Positions 39,131 to 48,288 of a stretch of 64,000 bases of DNA are shown piece after piece (the stretch's first letter is position 1; every line of letters starts with the position of its first letter). The stretch spans positions 1-64,000 of the forward strand of contig JACCVV010000089.1 in the NCBI GenBank assembly GCA_013697955.1. The letters run 5' to 3'. Source of the DNA: Tatlockia sp. (GTDB lineage Bacteria; Pseudomonadota; Gammaproteobacteria; Legionellales; Legionellaceae). A program made the position numbers and the translations under genes. The notes beneath the pieces were generated by a model, which ran no database searches, was not told where the DNA came from, and worked only from the letters and a program-made list of their open reading frames with translations.

Positions 39131-40000
39131 TCACTCACCAATTTCTGCATCAAAAAATAGAGATTCTTTGTTTTGTTGGATTTGTGCTTGATCCGTGTGA
39201 TATTCAGGAAGTAGTTGTAGTAAGTTTTGAACACGAATGATTAAAGTATGAAAATCAGAACGCCAGCTTCGCAAGCTTAGTTCCATTCCTTTACTTTTGG
39301 CAGAAAAATCGGAAAGAGAATTTTCGATTTCGCTAATAAATTCCTTAAGTTTGGTAATTTCCTCTACAAATGCCTGTTTTAATTCATTTGAAATGCCCTC
39401 GCCAAGCATTTTCTCAATTGGTTTCCATGCAGTCGCTCTGTAATTAACAGAATTAACATCAGTAATTTCTGGATTCACTAATAAACTATTTAGCATATCT
39501 TTAATATTATCTTCTTTAATATTCTTAATCAGCGAACTTATTTGGGTGGCAGAATTAGCTAAAGCATTTAACCAGATCATGGATTTTTCGATGAGTGCCT
39601 TTTGAGAAGAAGCAATCAGTGTATTATGATCCACCTCGGATTCACGAAAATTTTCAGCCATAGCCATTAACATTCTTCGTTCTTTTTCGATATCTTCACG
39701 GGTAAAACCGCCTGGCGAATCCTCAGGCTTGCCGCTTTCTCCAGAAATAAGATAGTCAACAAACAATTTCTGAGCATAAATTTCATAGTCATAAGCTTGT
39801 TGCAGGATAATGCCGTTAAAGACATTTCTTAGAGGAATTTTCAAAATTTTATGATAAAAGGAATTCGGATTTTTCATTGCAGCGAAGAGGTCTTCATGCC
39901 CCAAGCGAAGATTATAACGCTCTAGAATTCGCTCAGCGGTGATCAAACCATAAGTTGACATCCAGAGTGATAATTCATTTTTCTCTTTAACTTCGCTCAT
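39131..40000 (-). CDS. Hypothetical helical protein, 289 residues
   Basis: Family not recognised. The protein is almost entirely helical and charged, with a coiled-coil-like stretch near residues 215-240 (EEITKLKEFISEIENSL). A compact N-terminal part starts SLWMSTYGLITAERILERYN. There is no signal peptide or membrane segment, so it is probably cytosolic or translocated by Dot/Icm. The acidic end (ESLFFDAEIGE) is compatible with, but does not prove, an effector signal. GGGTGAAAA precedes the ATG. It is divergent from miaE. Confidence 0.55.
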   Translation of the reverse strand: MSEVKEKNELSLWMSTYGLITAERILERYNLRLGHEDLFAAMKNPNSFYHKILKIPLRNVFNGIILQQAYDYEIYAQKLFVDYLISGESGKPEDSPGGFTREDIEKERRMLMAMAENFRESEVDHNTLIASSQKALIEKSMIWLNALANSATQISSLIKNIKEDNIKDMLNSLLVNPEITDVNSVNYRATAWKPIEKMLGEGISNELKQAFVEEITKLKEFISEIENSLSDFSAKSKGMELSLRSWRSDFHTLIIRVQNLLQLLPEYHTDQAQIQQNKESLFFDAEIGE

Positions 40001-40074
40001 TTTTCACCCATATTGTATTCTTTAAAAAGATGATATATATACATTCTTTTTTAAAAGTATAGTGTAAATTCCCC

Positions 40075-40701
40075 ATGCTAAACGCTCTAACACCTGATTT
40101 GCAAATGATAAATGATCTTCTCCGCCTCCCTACTCCTGAACTTTGGCTAGACGCGGCGGTTGTGAATATACCTACTCTGTTGGTTGATCATGCACATTGC
40201 GAGCGAAAAGCTGCTGCAACGGCAATCAATATCATTTCAAAATATCCACAACATTCAGAGTTAGTTGATTTAATGTCGCCTTTGGCCCGTGAAGAATTAC
40301 TTCATTTTGATAAGGTTAGAGCGCTTATGTTAAGCCGTAATATCAGTTTTGGCCCTTTGCCTCCTTGTGATTATGCACAAAAGTTACATTCTTTGGTCAC
40401 GAAACGCGACGGAAATGAAAGATTAAGAGATCAGTTAATTGTCGGTGCTCTTATTGAAGCACGCTCCTGTGAGCGATTTAATGCTTTGATACCTAGGCTT
40501 GAGGATGTTCAATTATCTAAATTTTATACCTCTTTGGTGAAATCTGAGGCGCGGCATTTTCATGATTATTTAGAATTAGCAAAACTATATGGTGGGGATA
40601 TTGAAGAACGTTTAAATCAATTTTTGAAAATTGAAAATGATTTAATTGGTACTGAAGATAAGGTTTTTCGATTTCATAGTGGTATTCCCGTTAAGCAATA
40701 G
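40075..40701 (+). CDS. miaE: tRNA 2-methylthio-N6-isopentenyl-adenosine hydroxylase MiaE
   Basis: Non-haem diiron monooxygenase that hydroxylates ms2i6A37 in tRNA. The 208-residue ferritin-like bundle has the ligand residues in the expected places: HAHCERKAA near the start, SPLAREELLHFDKV, IEARSCERFN, and KSEARHFHDYLELA. The MiaA/MiaB genes are elsewhere. It stands alone between two orphan genes. Confidence 0.93.
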   Translation: MLNALTPDLQMINDLLRLPTPELWLDAAVVNIPTLLVDHAHCERKAAATAINIISKYPQHSELVDLMSPLAREELLHFDKVRALMLSRNISFGPLPPCDYAQKLHSLVTKRDGNERLRDQLIVGALIEARSCERFNALIPRLEDVQLSKFYTSLVKSEARHFHDYLELAKLYGGDIEERLNQFLKIENDLIGTEDKVFRFHSGIPVKQ

Positions 40702-40727
40702 CCCAATTAGGGCTACTGCGCGGAGAT

Positions 40728-41492
40728 CTAAGGTCTCATGCCACCTGTTAAAGGCATTTCAAACCGACCTGTTGCAAAAGCAAGAAAGCTCTCTTCAGGA
40801 TGATCAGTATTTTTTCTCAGAAGGCTCTCTTGATTAAGCACTTTTCCAGACTCTTTTTTATAAGTTTGGGTTCCAGTATCCAATTCATAATTTTTAGTCG
40901 CAGCCCAAGCAGTAAAACCTTCCTGAATATGTTTTGTAAATTCCGGATTATTCACTGGTTTGCCATCTTTCGTAATTTCAACTTCTAATTGATTTTGGTT
41001 ATTTAAAGCAACCGTAAAACCAACACTTGGAAGTTCTTTGTCATCGAGAAAGGGTCTTTTTATTGGATTTAGCAAATAAGGGGCAAGCATTTTGTCATGA
41101 ATTGTATCTTTAACCTCCAACCAAATACCGCCTATTTCATCGCTATAAGGTATTAAATTGGTTAATTCAATAGGATCATTCCTCAAAGCTCTGTTTAAGG
41201 CCCCACAGGTTGATAGGGCGAATTCATTCATAAGGTTAGCCCATTCCTGGTAACCAGCAGCGGCCATGCTTCTTTCAGCATTTTCTTTTACGATATCCCA
41301 ATAAAGTTTTCCAGTAGCGGGACTCTTGGCATTTTTGGTTTTCTTTGCCTCGGCTTTTTCAGCGCCGACAGTTCGCTCATAATTTCTATCTTTTTCGCGT
41401 TTCGCTTGCAAAACCTCATCTTGAAATCGCTTTTTAAAGTTGGAGTCTTTTTCAGCCCATTTGGAATTTTTCTCTTCTTCAGTTAACGCCAT
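40728..41492 (-). CDS. Hypothetical protein, 254 residues
   Basis: Family not recognised. A strongly charged helical N-terminus (residues 1-55, rich in Lys, Glu and Ala) precedes a more compact domain with WANLMNEFALSTCGALNRAL and IGGIWLEVKD segments. The C-terminus is polar. There is no signal peptide or membrane helix. The charged N-terminus and orphan status would fit a secreted effector, but nothing identifies a function. It lies 12 bases after lpxH on the same strand and could be read through from it. Confidence 0.5.
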   Translation of the reverse strand: MALTEEEKNSKWAEKDSNFKKRFQDEVLQAKREKDRNYERTVGAEKAEAKKTKNAKSPATGKLYWDIVKENAERSMAAAGYQEWANLMNEFALSTCGALNRALRNDPIELTNLIPYSDEIGGIWLEVKDTIHDKMLAPYLLNPIKRPFLDDKELPSVGFTVALNNQNQLEVEITKDGKPVNNPEFTKHIQEGFTAWAATKNYELDTGTQTYKKESGKVLNQESLLRKNTDHPEESFLAFATGRFEMPLTGGMRP

Positions 41493-41504
41493 GATTACAC
41501 CTCA

Positions 41505-42251
41505 TTAGAAAACATCATGATTAAATTCGAGACCTTTTGCACTAGAATAACACAACAGACTTGGACTGTCATCCCAATCACTCAGCACATATTGGCTATG
41601 TATTTTCTTATTATACACATGATTCCTTAAGCCAGGCTTATGTGTATGGCCGTGAATTAAAATAGTTACAGCCTTTTCTTGCATCTGCTCTAACATAGGT
41701 TGAGCGACAATATCCATCTGATCTGCTGTTTTGGTTGAATTAGCCTGACTATGCTGTCTAACCTTATTCACCATTTTTAGGCGTAATTTAAGCGGAAGAT
41801 TCAAAAAAAGCGGTTTAAACCAAGTGGAGCGGGTAATCTTTCTGAAGCGTTGATGACTTTTATCATTAGTACAATATCTATCGCCATGCGCTAATAAAAT
41901 TGAATTATCATTAATATTAATAAGACTCGGTTCGGGCAAAATGGTCATACCTGCCAATTTTGCAAAATCCTCTCCTAATAAAAAATCACGATTCCCGTGC
42001 ATATAAAAGAGTGATACTTGTTGCTCGGATAACCATTTTAAACGATTGGCAATCAACTCAGACCAACTATCCAGTTCATCATCACCAGCCCAGGCATGAA
42101 AAAAATCGCCGAGAATGTAGACAGCTTTAGTATTTAATGCAGCCCAATCAATGAACGCATTGAACCGGCTGGTGATCTCTTGTTCGGTTGGATGTAAATG
42201 TAAATCAGAAATAAATACTGCTTCAAAACGACTTTTTTGGAACTCTAACAT
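41505..42251 (-). CDS. lpxH: UDP-2,3-diacylglucosamine diphosphatase LpxH
   Basis: Inner-membrane-associated calcineurin-like phosphoesterase that makes lipid X for lipid A. The metal-binding motifs are all present: ISDLHLHP, GDFFHAW, HGNRDFLLGEDF, and HGHTHKPG. The length of 248 residues is normal. It overlaps the minC stop by seven bases. The organism therefore makes a standard lipid A precursor by the LpxH rather than LpxI route. Confidence 0.94.
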   Translation of the reverse strand: MLEFQKSRFEAVFISDLHLHPTEQEITSRFNAFIDWAALNTKAVYILGDFFHAWAGDDELDSWSELIANRLKWLSEQQVSLFYMHGNRDFLLGEDFAKLAGMTILPEPSLININDNSILLAHGDRYCTNDKSHQRFRKITRSTWFKPLFLNLPLKLRLKMVNKVRQHSQANSTKTADQMDIVAQPMLEQMQEKAVTILIHGHTHKPGLRNHVYNKKIHSQYVLSDWDDSPSLLCYSSAKGLEFNHDVF

Positions 42252-42964
42252 AAAGACTCAATATGAATATGCTCATCCTGCAAGTAGATTTGGCAAGGTC
42301 CCGAATGTGGCTCAATGGCATCGCTTAAACGGTAAAATCCTGCAATAGAAACCAATTCAGCTTCAAGGGAGAGACAAAAAATCCTGGCCTGTTTATCACC
42401 TGAAATTCCAGCCAAAGCTCTACCGCGCAAGGCTCCGTAAACATGAATATTTCCATCAGCAAGCAACTCAGCACCATGTCCAACTGACGAGGCAATCACT
42501 AAATCTCCTCCCTTGCGAACAAGTTGCTGACCGGATCGTACAGGTGTTGTTTGCAATTTGACTTTGTTTATTTCAGGGGCAACCGCTGGTTCTTCGATTT
42601 GCTCATCTATTAAAAGTTTGTCATGGGCAGAAGAGGAATGTAAAACTGCTAGTCCTTGCTGTTGAGCGAGCTTTTCCAAAGTTGAATCAACACCTTGAAC
42701 AGCTACCGGAAGCAGATTGTGCTGGCGCATGATTTGGTAAAAGGCTGCCAAATCAAAATCAACCTCATGAAGAGAGCTGCAATCAAGAACAATAGGTGTT
42801 TTATCAAAAAAGCGAGGAGCTTTGACTATCAAATCCTCCAAATGCTTTGAAAATTCATCACGATCGTTGCTTAATAATTGCAAAACAGTAAATGTATACA
42901 AGCGACCTTTAAGTTTAAAAGCCTGTGATTTCACTAAATTATCCGCCATAGCCATGATATCCAT
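42245..42964 (-). CDS. minC: Septum-site inhibitor MinC
   Basis: FtsZ-assembly inhibitor. The N-terminal domain (residues 1-100, including FKLKGRLYTFTVLQL) is joined by a linker to the C-terminal beta-helix, with VRKGGDLVIASSVGHGAELLADGNIHVYGALRGRA and IFCLSLEAELVSIAG. The start begins MDIMAMADNL; either of three nearby ATGs is possible. No minD or minE lies beside it, so it is separated from its partners here. It is divergent from fadD with only 56 bases between. Confidence 0.92.
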   Translation of the reverse strand: MDIMAMADNLVKSQAFKLKGRLYTFTVLQLLSNDRDEFSKHLEDLIVKAPRFFDKTPIVLDCSSLHEVDFDLAAFYQIMRQHNLLPVAVQGVDSTLEKLAQQQGLAVLHSSSAHDKLLIDEQIEEPAVAPEINKVKLQTTPVRSGQQLVRKGGDLVIASSVGHGAELLADGNIHVYGALRGRALAGISGDKQARIFCLSLEAELVSIAGFYRLSDAIEPHSGPCQIYLQDEHIHIESLC

Positions 42965-42980
42965 TGCTCTTTTTTTTGTT

Positions 42981-42986
42981 TATACT
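42981..42986 (+). promoter_or_regulatory. -10 element TATACT ahead of fadD
   Basis: TATACT lies 35 bases before the fadD GTG start. It sits in a 56-base divergent gap with minC, so it is close to the only place for a promoter; no good -35 was seen. Confidence 0.35.
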
Positions 42987-43020
42987 AACATGCAGGATTC
43001 GATAACAGAAGGACATTGAA

Positions 43021-44703
43021 GTGGATAAGCTGTGGTTGCAATATTATCAAGAGGGAGTACCCCAGGAAATTGATGTCAATAAATATAATTCCCTTGTCTC
43101 TCTTTTTGAAGACTCTTGCCGCAACTTCTCTGATCAAATTGCCTACGTTAATTTAGGAACTGAACTTTCATACGCAGAACTGGAAAAGAATACCAGGGAA
43201 TTTGCTATTTATTTGCAGCAATTAGGTTTACCAAAGGGTGCAAGGATTGCGCTTATGATGCCTAACATTTTGCAATATCCTGTCGCTTTATTCGGTATTC
43301 TGCGAGCCGGCTTTATTGTCGTTAACACCAACCCACTCTATACGCCAGACGAAGTGATTCATCAGATGAATGATTCTGGTGCTGAAGTCATTGTTGTGCT
43401 TGCCAATTTTGCCAAGACAGTTGAGAAAGCGCTGCCCAAACTTAAAACCGTTAAACATTTCATCGTCACCGAAATCGGTGATTTGTTTCCCTTTGTAAAA
43501 AAATTGGTGGTTAACTCAGTTGTAAAATACCTTAAAAAGATGGTCCCTGATTATCAACTTCCAAATAAAATCAGTTTTAACAAAGCATTAAAATTAGGTG
43601 AAAAAGGTAAATTAACGCCAATCTCCCTATCTCACAAAGATGTAGCCTTTCTTCAATATACCGGTGGCACAACTGGTATTTCGAAGGGTGCTATTTTAAG
43701 TCATGGAAATATGGTAGCTAATGTTTTACAGGCTTATGCCTGGATTTCTCCATTAAAAATAGCAGAACAAGACATCATTATTACAGCCTTGCCTCTATAT
43801 CATATTTTTTCATTAACTGCGAACTGCATTACTTTTTTAAAGGTTGGTGCAAAAAATATTTTAATCACTAATCCACGTGATATCCCAAAATTTATCGAAG
43901 AAATAAAAAACTCGGGCTTTACAGCAATTACTGGTGTCAATACCTTATTTAATGCCCTTCTAAATAATCCAAAATTCAAGGAAATTGATTTTTCTAAATT
44001 AAAATGCGCTTTAGCCGGTGGGATGGCCTTGCAAAAAAGCGTAGCGCTTAAATGGCGCGAGGTTACTAAATTACCCATATTAGAAGCTTATGGATTAACT
44101 GAAACCAGTCCTGCTGCAACAATTAACCCAATGTATTTACAGGAATATAATGGAAGTATAGGCCTCCCTCTGTCTTCAACAACTATTTCTATTCGTAACG
44201 AGGAGGGTCAGGAACTTCCACTTAATGAAGCCGGTGAATTATGCATTAAAGGTCCGCAAGTTATGGTTGGCTATTGGCTACGTCCCGCAGAAACAGCACA
44301 GGTTTTCACAGCTGATGGTTTTTTAAAAACAGGTGATATCGCTAAGGTTGATGAAAAAGGTTTTGTTTATTTGGTTGATAGAAAAAAAGACATGGTTGTT
44401 GTTTCTGGTTTTAATGTCTATCCCAATGAAGTTGAGCAGGTTATTTCTATGATGCCAGGCGTTTTGGAAGTTGGAGTTGTTGGCGTTGAAGATGATGAGT
44501 CTGGCGAACGAGTTAAAGCTTGTATTGTAAAAAAGGATCTGGCTTTGACCGAATTAGAGGTGATTAACCATTGTCGCGAACATTTAACGGCTTATAAAAT
44601 CCCTAAAGTGGTCGAATTTTATAACGAACTTCCCAAAACAAATGTTGGCAAAATTTTAAGGCGAGCTTTGAAAAATACCCATGGGGATTTTGTATCAGCT
44701 TAG
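43021..44703 (+). CDS. fadD: Long-chain fatty acid-CoA ligase FadD
   Basis: Activates fatty acids to acyl-CoA at the inner membrane. It belongs to the ANL superfamily and has 560 residues. The P-loop-like motif YTGGTTGISKGA, the EAYGLTETSPA adenylate motif, the GYWLRP.ET...GF.KTGD segment and the C-terminal LPKTNVGKILRRAL lysine are intact. The GTG start is supported by AGAAGGA. The fatty-acid role fits the nearby acyl-CoA and methylcitrate genes. Confidence 0.93.
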   Translation: MDKLWLQYYQEGVPQEIDVNKYNSLVSLFEDSCRNFSDQIAYVNLGTELSYAELEKNTREFAIYLQQLGLPKGARIALMMPNILQYPVALFGILRAGFIVVNTNPLYTPDEVIHQMNDSGAEVIVVLANFAKTVEKALPKLKTVKHFIVTEIGDLFPFVKKLVVNSVVKYLKKMVPDYQLPNKISFNKALKLGEKGKLTPISLSHKDVAFLQYTGGTTGISKGAILSHGNMVANVLQAYAWISPLKIAEQDIIITALPLYHIFSLTANCITFLKVGAKNILITNPRDIPKFIEEIKNSGFTAITGVNTLFNALLNNPKFKEIDFSKLKCALAGGMALQKSVALKWREVTKLPILEAYGLTETSPAATINPMYLQEYNGSIGLPLSSTTISIRNEEGQELPLNEAGELCIKGPQVMVGYWLRPAETAQVFTADGFLKTGDIAKVDEKGFVYLVDRKKDMVVVSGFNVYPNEVEQVISMMPGVLEVGVVGVEDDESGERVKACIVKKDLALTELEVINHCREHLTAYKIPKVVEFYNELPKTNVGKILRRALKNTHGDFVSA

Positions 44704-44749
44704 AAAACTTAAAATTGATAAATAATTTCCAGCTTTCCCGCGCCGCTCT

Positions 44750-46075
44750 TTAGAATAATTTATTTACAATTGCCGCTATTTTTGTGAAACATTCAAGATA
44801 TTCCTCTTCATAATTGGAATCAATTACAATTCCTCCTCCCGCAGCCATATGTAGATTTCCTTCCCTAGCGACAACGGTACGAATTGCGATATTGCTATCA
44901 AAGCGACCATGAGAGGAAAAATAGCCGATGGATCCACAATAAAGACCTCGCGCATAGGCTTCTCGCTCTGCAATTATCCGCATCGCTTCCAACTTTGGCG
45001 CGCCAGTAATTGAACCACCTGGAAAACAGGATTTAAAGGCATCGATTGCAGATAAATGATTTAAACACTGCCCTTCAATATGGCTTACTAAATGGTGAAC
45101 TGCTTGATAACTTTCCACTGAACAAAGTTCTCGAACTTTAACAGTTCCTGCTTTTGCTATCTTGCCCAAATCATTGCGCATTAGATCAACAATCATAGTA
45201 TTTTCAGCGCGATTTTTTACGCTTTCTCCCAATTTCTTTTTTAAATTTTCATCTTCTTCAGGATTATCTGAGCGGCGTTCTGTTCCTTTGATTGGCGAAG
45301 TTAAAAGAAGAGCTTTATCCATCATTAAAAAACGTTCTGGTGAAAAACTTAAAATATCAGAGTGGTCAGAGCGTAAAAAAGCCGAATAAGGAACGGGATT
45401 GTTAGCTTTTACCTGCTTATACATCCCCCAAGCGTCGCCTGTGTATTCTGCAAGAAAGGGCTGAGTATAATTAACCTGATAAGCACGCCCTCTTTTTAAT
45501 TCCTCATAAATAAGATTGAATGCATTCTGATATTCATCTTTAGAGACTAAGGGAAAAAATTGGGTTTTTAAAATAAATGAGTTTTGCTCTATTTCACTTT
45601 CATGCCAACGAGCGCAAACTTCCCTAACCAAATCTTCGGTCCCAGGCCTGGTATTCGCTGCAAATAAACTTACCTTTTTCAAATGATGATCGCTAATGAT
45701 GGCCCAGTCATAGAAACCCAATTCCGCTAAGGGCATTGTTTTCAAACCTGGTTGACTTGGAGAATTTATACCTGCCAATTGCGCAGCAAAATCGTAGGAA
45801 AAATAGCCAATAGCACCGCCCTGAAAGGGTAAGTCGAGATTTGACTTCTTTTTTTGAGGATTTAATTCCTCGAGCACGCTAAAAAATTGATTTGTAACTG
45901 ATTCCTGATAATCAATCTTTAGTGAATGATAAGGAAAAGCGCTAATTATATCATAGCGTCCTCCAATTCTATCTGCACTTTCAAGCAGTACAAACCCAGG
46001 TAGTTTTGACAGTTTATTATAGTAATTAGTCAGGTTATTGGAATAATTTAATTCAATTATTTTAAATGAAGACAC
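44750..46075 (-). CDS. pabB: Aminodeoxychorismate synthase component I PabB
   Basis: Makes aminodeoxychorismate from chorismate for p-aminobenzoate and folate synthesis. It is a chorismate-binding enzyme of 441 residues. The core shows SPIKGTERR, with the lysine typical of PabB, ENTMIVDLMRNDLGK, and CFPGGSITGAPKLEAM. The PabA glutaminase subunit is elsewhere. It stands alone and is divergent from pdhA. Confidence 0.9.
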   Translation of the reverse strand: MSSFKIIELNYSNNLTNYYNKLSKLPGFVLLESADRIGGRYDIISAFPYHSLKIDYQESVTNQFFSVLEELNPQKKKSNLDLPFQGGAIGYFSYDFAAQLAGINSPSQPGLKTMPLAELGFYDWAIISDHHLKKVSLFAANTRPGTEDLVREVCARWHESEIEQNSFILKTQFFPLVSKDEYQNAFNLIYEELKRGRAYQVNYTQPFLAEYTGDAWGMYKQVKANNPVPYSAFLRSDHSDILSFSPERFLMMDKALLLTSPIKGTERRSDNPEEDENLKKKLGESVKNRAENTMIVDLMRNDLGKIAKAGTVKVRELCSVESYQAVHHLVSHIEGQCLNHLSAIDAFKSCFPGGSITGAPKLEAMRIIAEREAYARGLYCGSIGYFSSHGRFDSNIAIRTVVAREGNLHMAAGGGIVIDSNYEEEYLECFTKIAAIVNKLF

Positions 46076-46245
46076 GAGGTTCCAGTTTTAACTTTTAAGA
46101 AGATAAATTGTACAGTTCGATCCCCAATTTTCAAAATAAAAAACGATTGGCAAAATTACTTAAGCACCTCTTTAAAATCACCTAGTTTTTAGAAACAAAT
46201 CTGAGGTATCCTAGTTGACAGGTGTTGTAAACAAGGAGACAGAGC

Positions 46246-47319
46246 GTGACGACAATCGCCAAGTTTGAGATATCCTTCACCCAAATTCTTAATGAAAAAG
46301 GTGAAGTCCGCGATACTATCCCTTCTTTTGCAAGTAACGCGTCTACTTTAAAAGATCTTTATCGCGTCATGGTAATGACGAGAACCTTCGACAAAAAAGC
46401 TATTGCCTTACAGCGAACTGGCAAAATGGGTACTTATGCTCCAATAACTGGACAAGAAGCCATTTCAACCGCAATTGGCCATGCTATGCGTCCTGAAGAT
46501 GTCTTTGTCCCTTATTACCGTGATTATGCAGCGCAATTTCAGCGAGGCGTAAAAATGTCAGAGATTTTTGCTTATTGGGGCGGCGATGAACGTGGAAGTC
46601 GCTTTGAATCGAACTCCGAAGATTTACCGATTTGTGTACCGATTGCCTCTCAATGTTTACATGCTGCTGGAGTTGCATTTGCATTTAATTATCGTAAAGA
46701 GCCGCGCGTTGCTGTGGTTTGTTTAGGCGAAGGCGGCACTTCTGAAGGTGATTTTTATGAGGCAATGAACGTTGCAGGTATTTGGAATTTGCCTGTTGTT
46801 TTTATCGTTAATAATAATCAATGGGCCATTTCCGTTCCCCTTTCAAAACAGACAGCGGCTAAAACTGTTGCCCAAAAGGCAATTGCTGCAGGTTTTGCAG
46901 GGATCCAAATCGATGGAAATGATATTTTAGCCTGCCGCCAGGTTGTTGGAGAGGCTATTGAGAAAGCGAGAAATGGCGAAGGTCCAACCTTGATTGAAGC
47001 CCTCACTTATCGACTATGCGATCACACTACTGCAGATGATGCTACTCGCTATCAGCCCCCTGAAGAAGTTTCAAAAGCCCAATTAAAAGAGCCGATTAGC
47101 CGCTTTAAACATTTTCTCGAAAAACAAAAAATTTGGGATGAAACTCAGGAAAATCAATTGATCAAGGAATGCAATGACAGGGTACAGAAAGCGGTGGATG
47201 ACTATTTAAATAGTCCAAAACAATCAGTATCAAGCATTTTTGATTACCACTTTGCTGAATTACCAGATTATTTAGTCGAGCAACGTGCAATTGCAATGGA
47301 GGAAGCCTCTCATGCCTGA
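46246..47319 (+). CDS. pdhA: 2-oxoacid (pyruvate) dehydrogenase E1 alpha subunit
   Basis: Thiamine-diphosphate-dependent decarboxylase subunit of the alpha2-beta2 type. The ThDP motif starts GEGGTSEGDFYEAMNVAG and ends NNNQWAI. Phosphorylation-loop-like residues YRLCDHTTADDATRY follow. The GTG start is supported by AAGGAG. pdhB starts inside its 3' end. The pathway substrate is most likely pyruvate, but branched-chain 2-oxoacids cannot be excluded. Confidence 0.92.
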   Translation: MTTIAKFEISFTQILNEKGEVRDTIPSFASNASTLKDLYRVMVMTRTFDKKAIALQRTGKMGTYAPITGQEAISTAIGHAMRPEDVFVPYYRDYAAQFQRGVKMSEIFAYWGGDERGSRFESNSEDLPICVPIASQCLHAAGVAFAFNYRKEPRVAVVCLGEGGTSEGDFYEAMNVAGIWNLPVVFIVNNNQWAISVPLSKQTAAKTVAQKAIAAGFAGIQIDGNDILACRQVVGEAIEKARNGEGPTLIEALTYRLCDHTTADDATRYQPPEEVSKAQLKEPISRFKHFLEKQKIWDETQENQLIKECNDRVQKAVDDYLNSPKQSVSSIFDYHFAELPDYLVEQRAIAMEEASHA

Positions 47320-48286
47320 TATTTCCATGGTGGAGGCCGTCACCCAAGCCTTAGCCTATGAATTAGAAAATGATGAAAATGTAATTGTCTTTGGTGAGGA
47401 CGTGGGTAAAAATGGTGGTGTTTTTCGTGCCACCGTTGGTCTGCAAGAACGCTTCGGCGAAAGGCGTGTATTTGATTCGCCACTTGCTGAATCAATGATT
47501 GCAGGACTTGCTATTGGTATGTCTTTGCAAGGTCTAAAACCCGTTGCTGAATTTCAATTTATGGGATTTATCTATCCTGCTTTAAACCAGATCATTTCTC
47601 ATGCCGCCCGAATGCGAAACCGCACACGCGGCCGCTTGCATTGCCCTCTGGTTTTTAGAGCCCCTTTCGGTGGTGGAATCAGAGCGCCTGAACATCATTC
47701 TGAAAGTACAGAAGCTTTGTTTGCTCATATCCCTGGATTACAGGTTGTCATTCCTTCTTCTCCCAAAAGAGCCTATGGTTTATTGCTAGCGGCTATGAGA
47801 AACCCTGATCCGGTAATTTTTTTAGAACCAAAACGTATATACCGTCTAGTCAAGCAACCTGTAGAAGATAACGGAGAAGCCTTGCCGCTTGGCAAGTGTT
47901 TCACTCTCCAGGAAGGCAATGATTTAACCTTAATTAGTTGGGGAGCTAGCATGCATGAGACTTTGCAAGCTGCAAAACAATTGGGAGAGGAAGGAATTTC
48001 TTGCGAAGTTATTGACGTTGCTACGATTAAGCCGCTTGATATCGATACGATTTTAGCTTCAGTAGCTAAAACAGGACGATGCGTAATTGTGCATGAAGGC
48101 GCTAAAACTGGTGGTGTTGGCGCTGAAATTTCTGCTCAATTAATGGAAAATGCTTTAGATGATTTACTTGCACCAGTTCAACGCGTAACTGGTTTCGATG
48201 TGGTAATGCCTTATTTTCAGCTTGAAAAACACTATATTCCCAGTGTTTCCCGGATTAAAGAATCGGTATTGAGCATAATGGAGTGA
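47312..48286 (+). CDS. pdhB: 2-oxoacid (pyruvate) dehydrogenase E1 beta subunit
   Basis: Beta partner of the E1 heterotetramer, 324 residues. The start MVEAVTQALAYELENDENV, GEDVGKNGGVFR, the PFGGGIRAPEHHSE stretch and the C-terminal TGFDVVMPYFQLEKHYIPS are standard. The ATG at 47312 overlaps the pdhA stop and follows GGAGGAAG, so the nine-codon upstream extension is rejected. The E2 gene follows at once. Confidence 0.93.
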   Translation: MPDISMVEAVTQALAYELENDENVIVFGEDVGKNGGVFRATVGLQERFGERRVFDSPLAESMIAGLAIGMSLQGLKPVAEFQFMGFIYPALNQIISHAARMRNRTRGRLHCPLVFRAPFGGGIRAPEHHSESTEALFAHIPGLQVVIPSSPKRAYGLLLAAMRNPDPVIFLEPKRIYRLVKQPVEDNGEALPLGKCFTLQEGNDLTLISWGASMHETLQAAKQLGEEGISCEVIDVATIKPLDIDTILASVAKTGRCVIVHEGAKTGGVGAEISAQLMENALDDLLAPVQRVTGFDVVMPYFQLEKHYIPSVSRIKESVLSIME

Positions 48287-48288
48287 CA

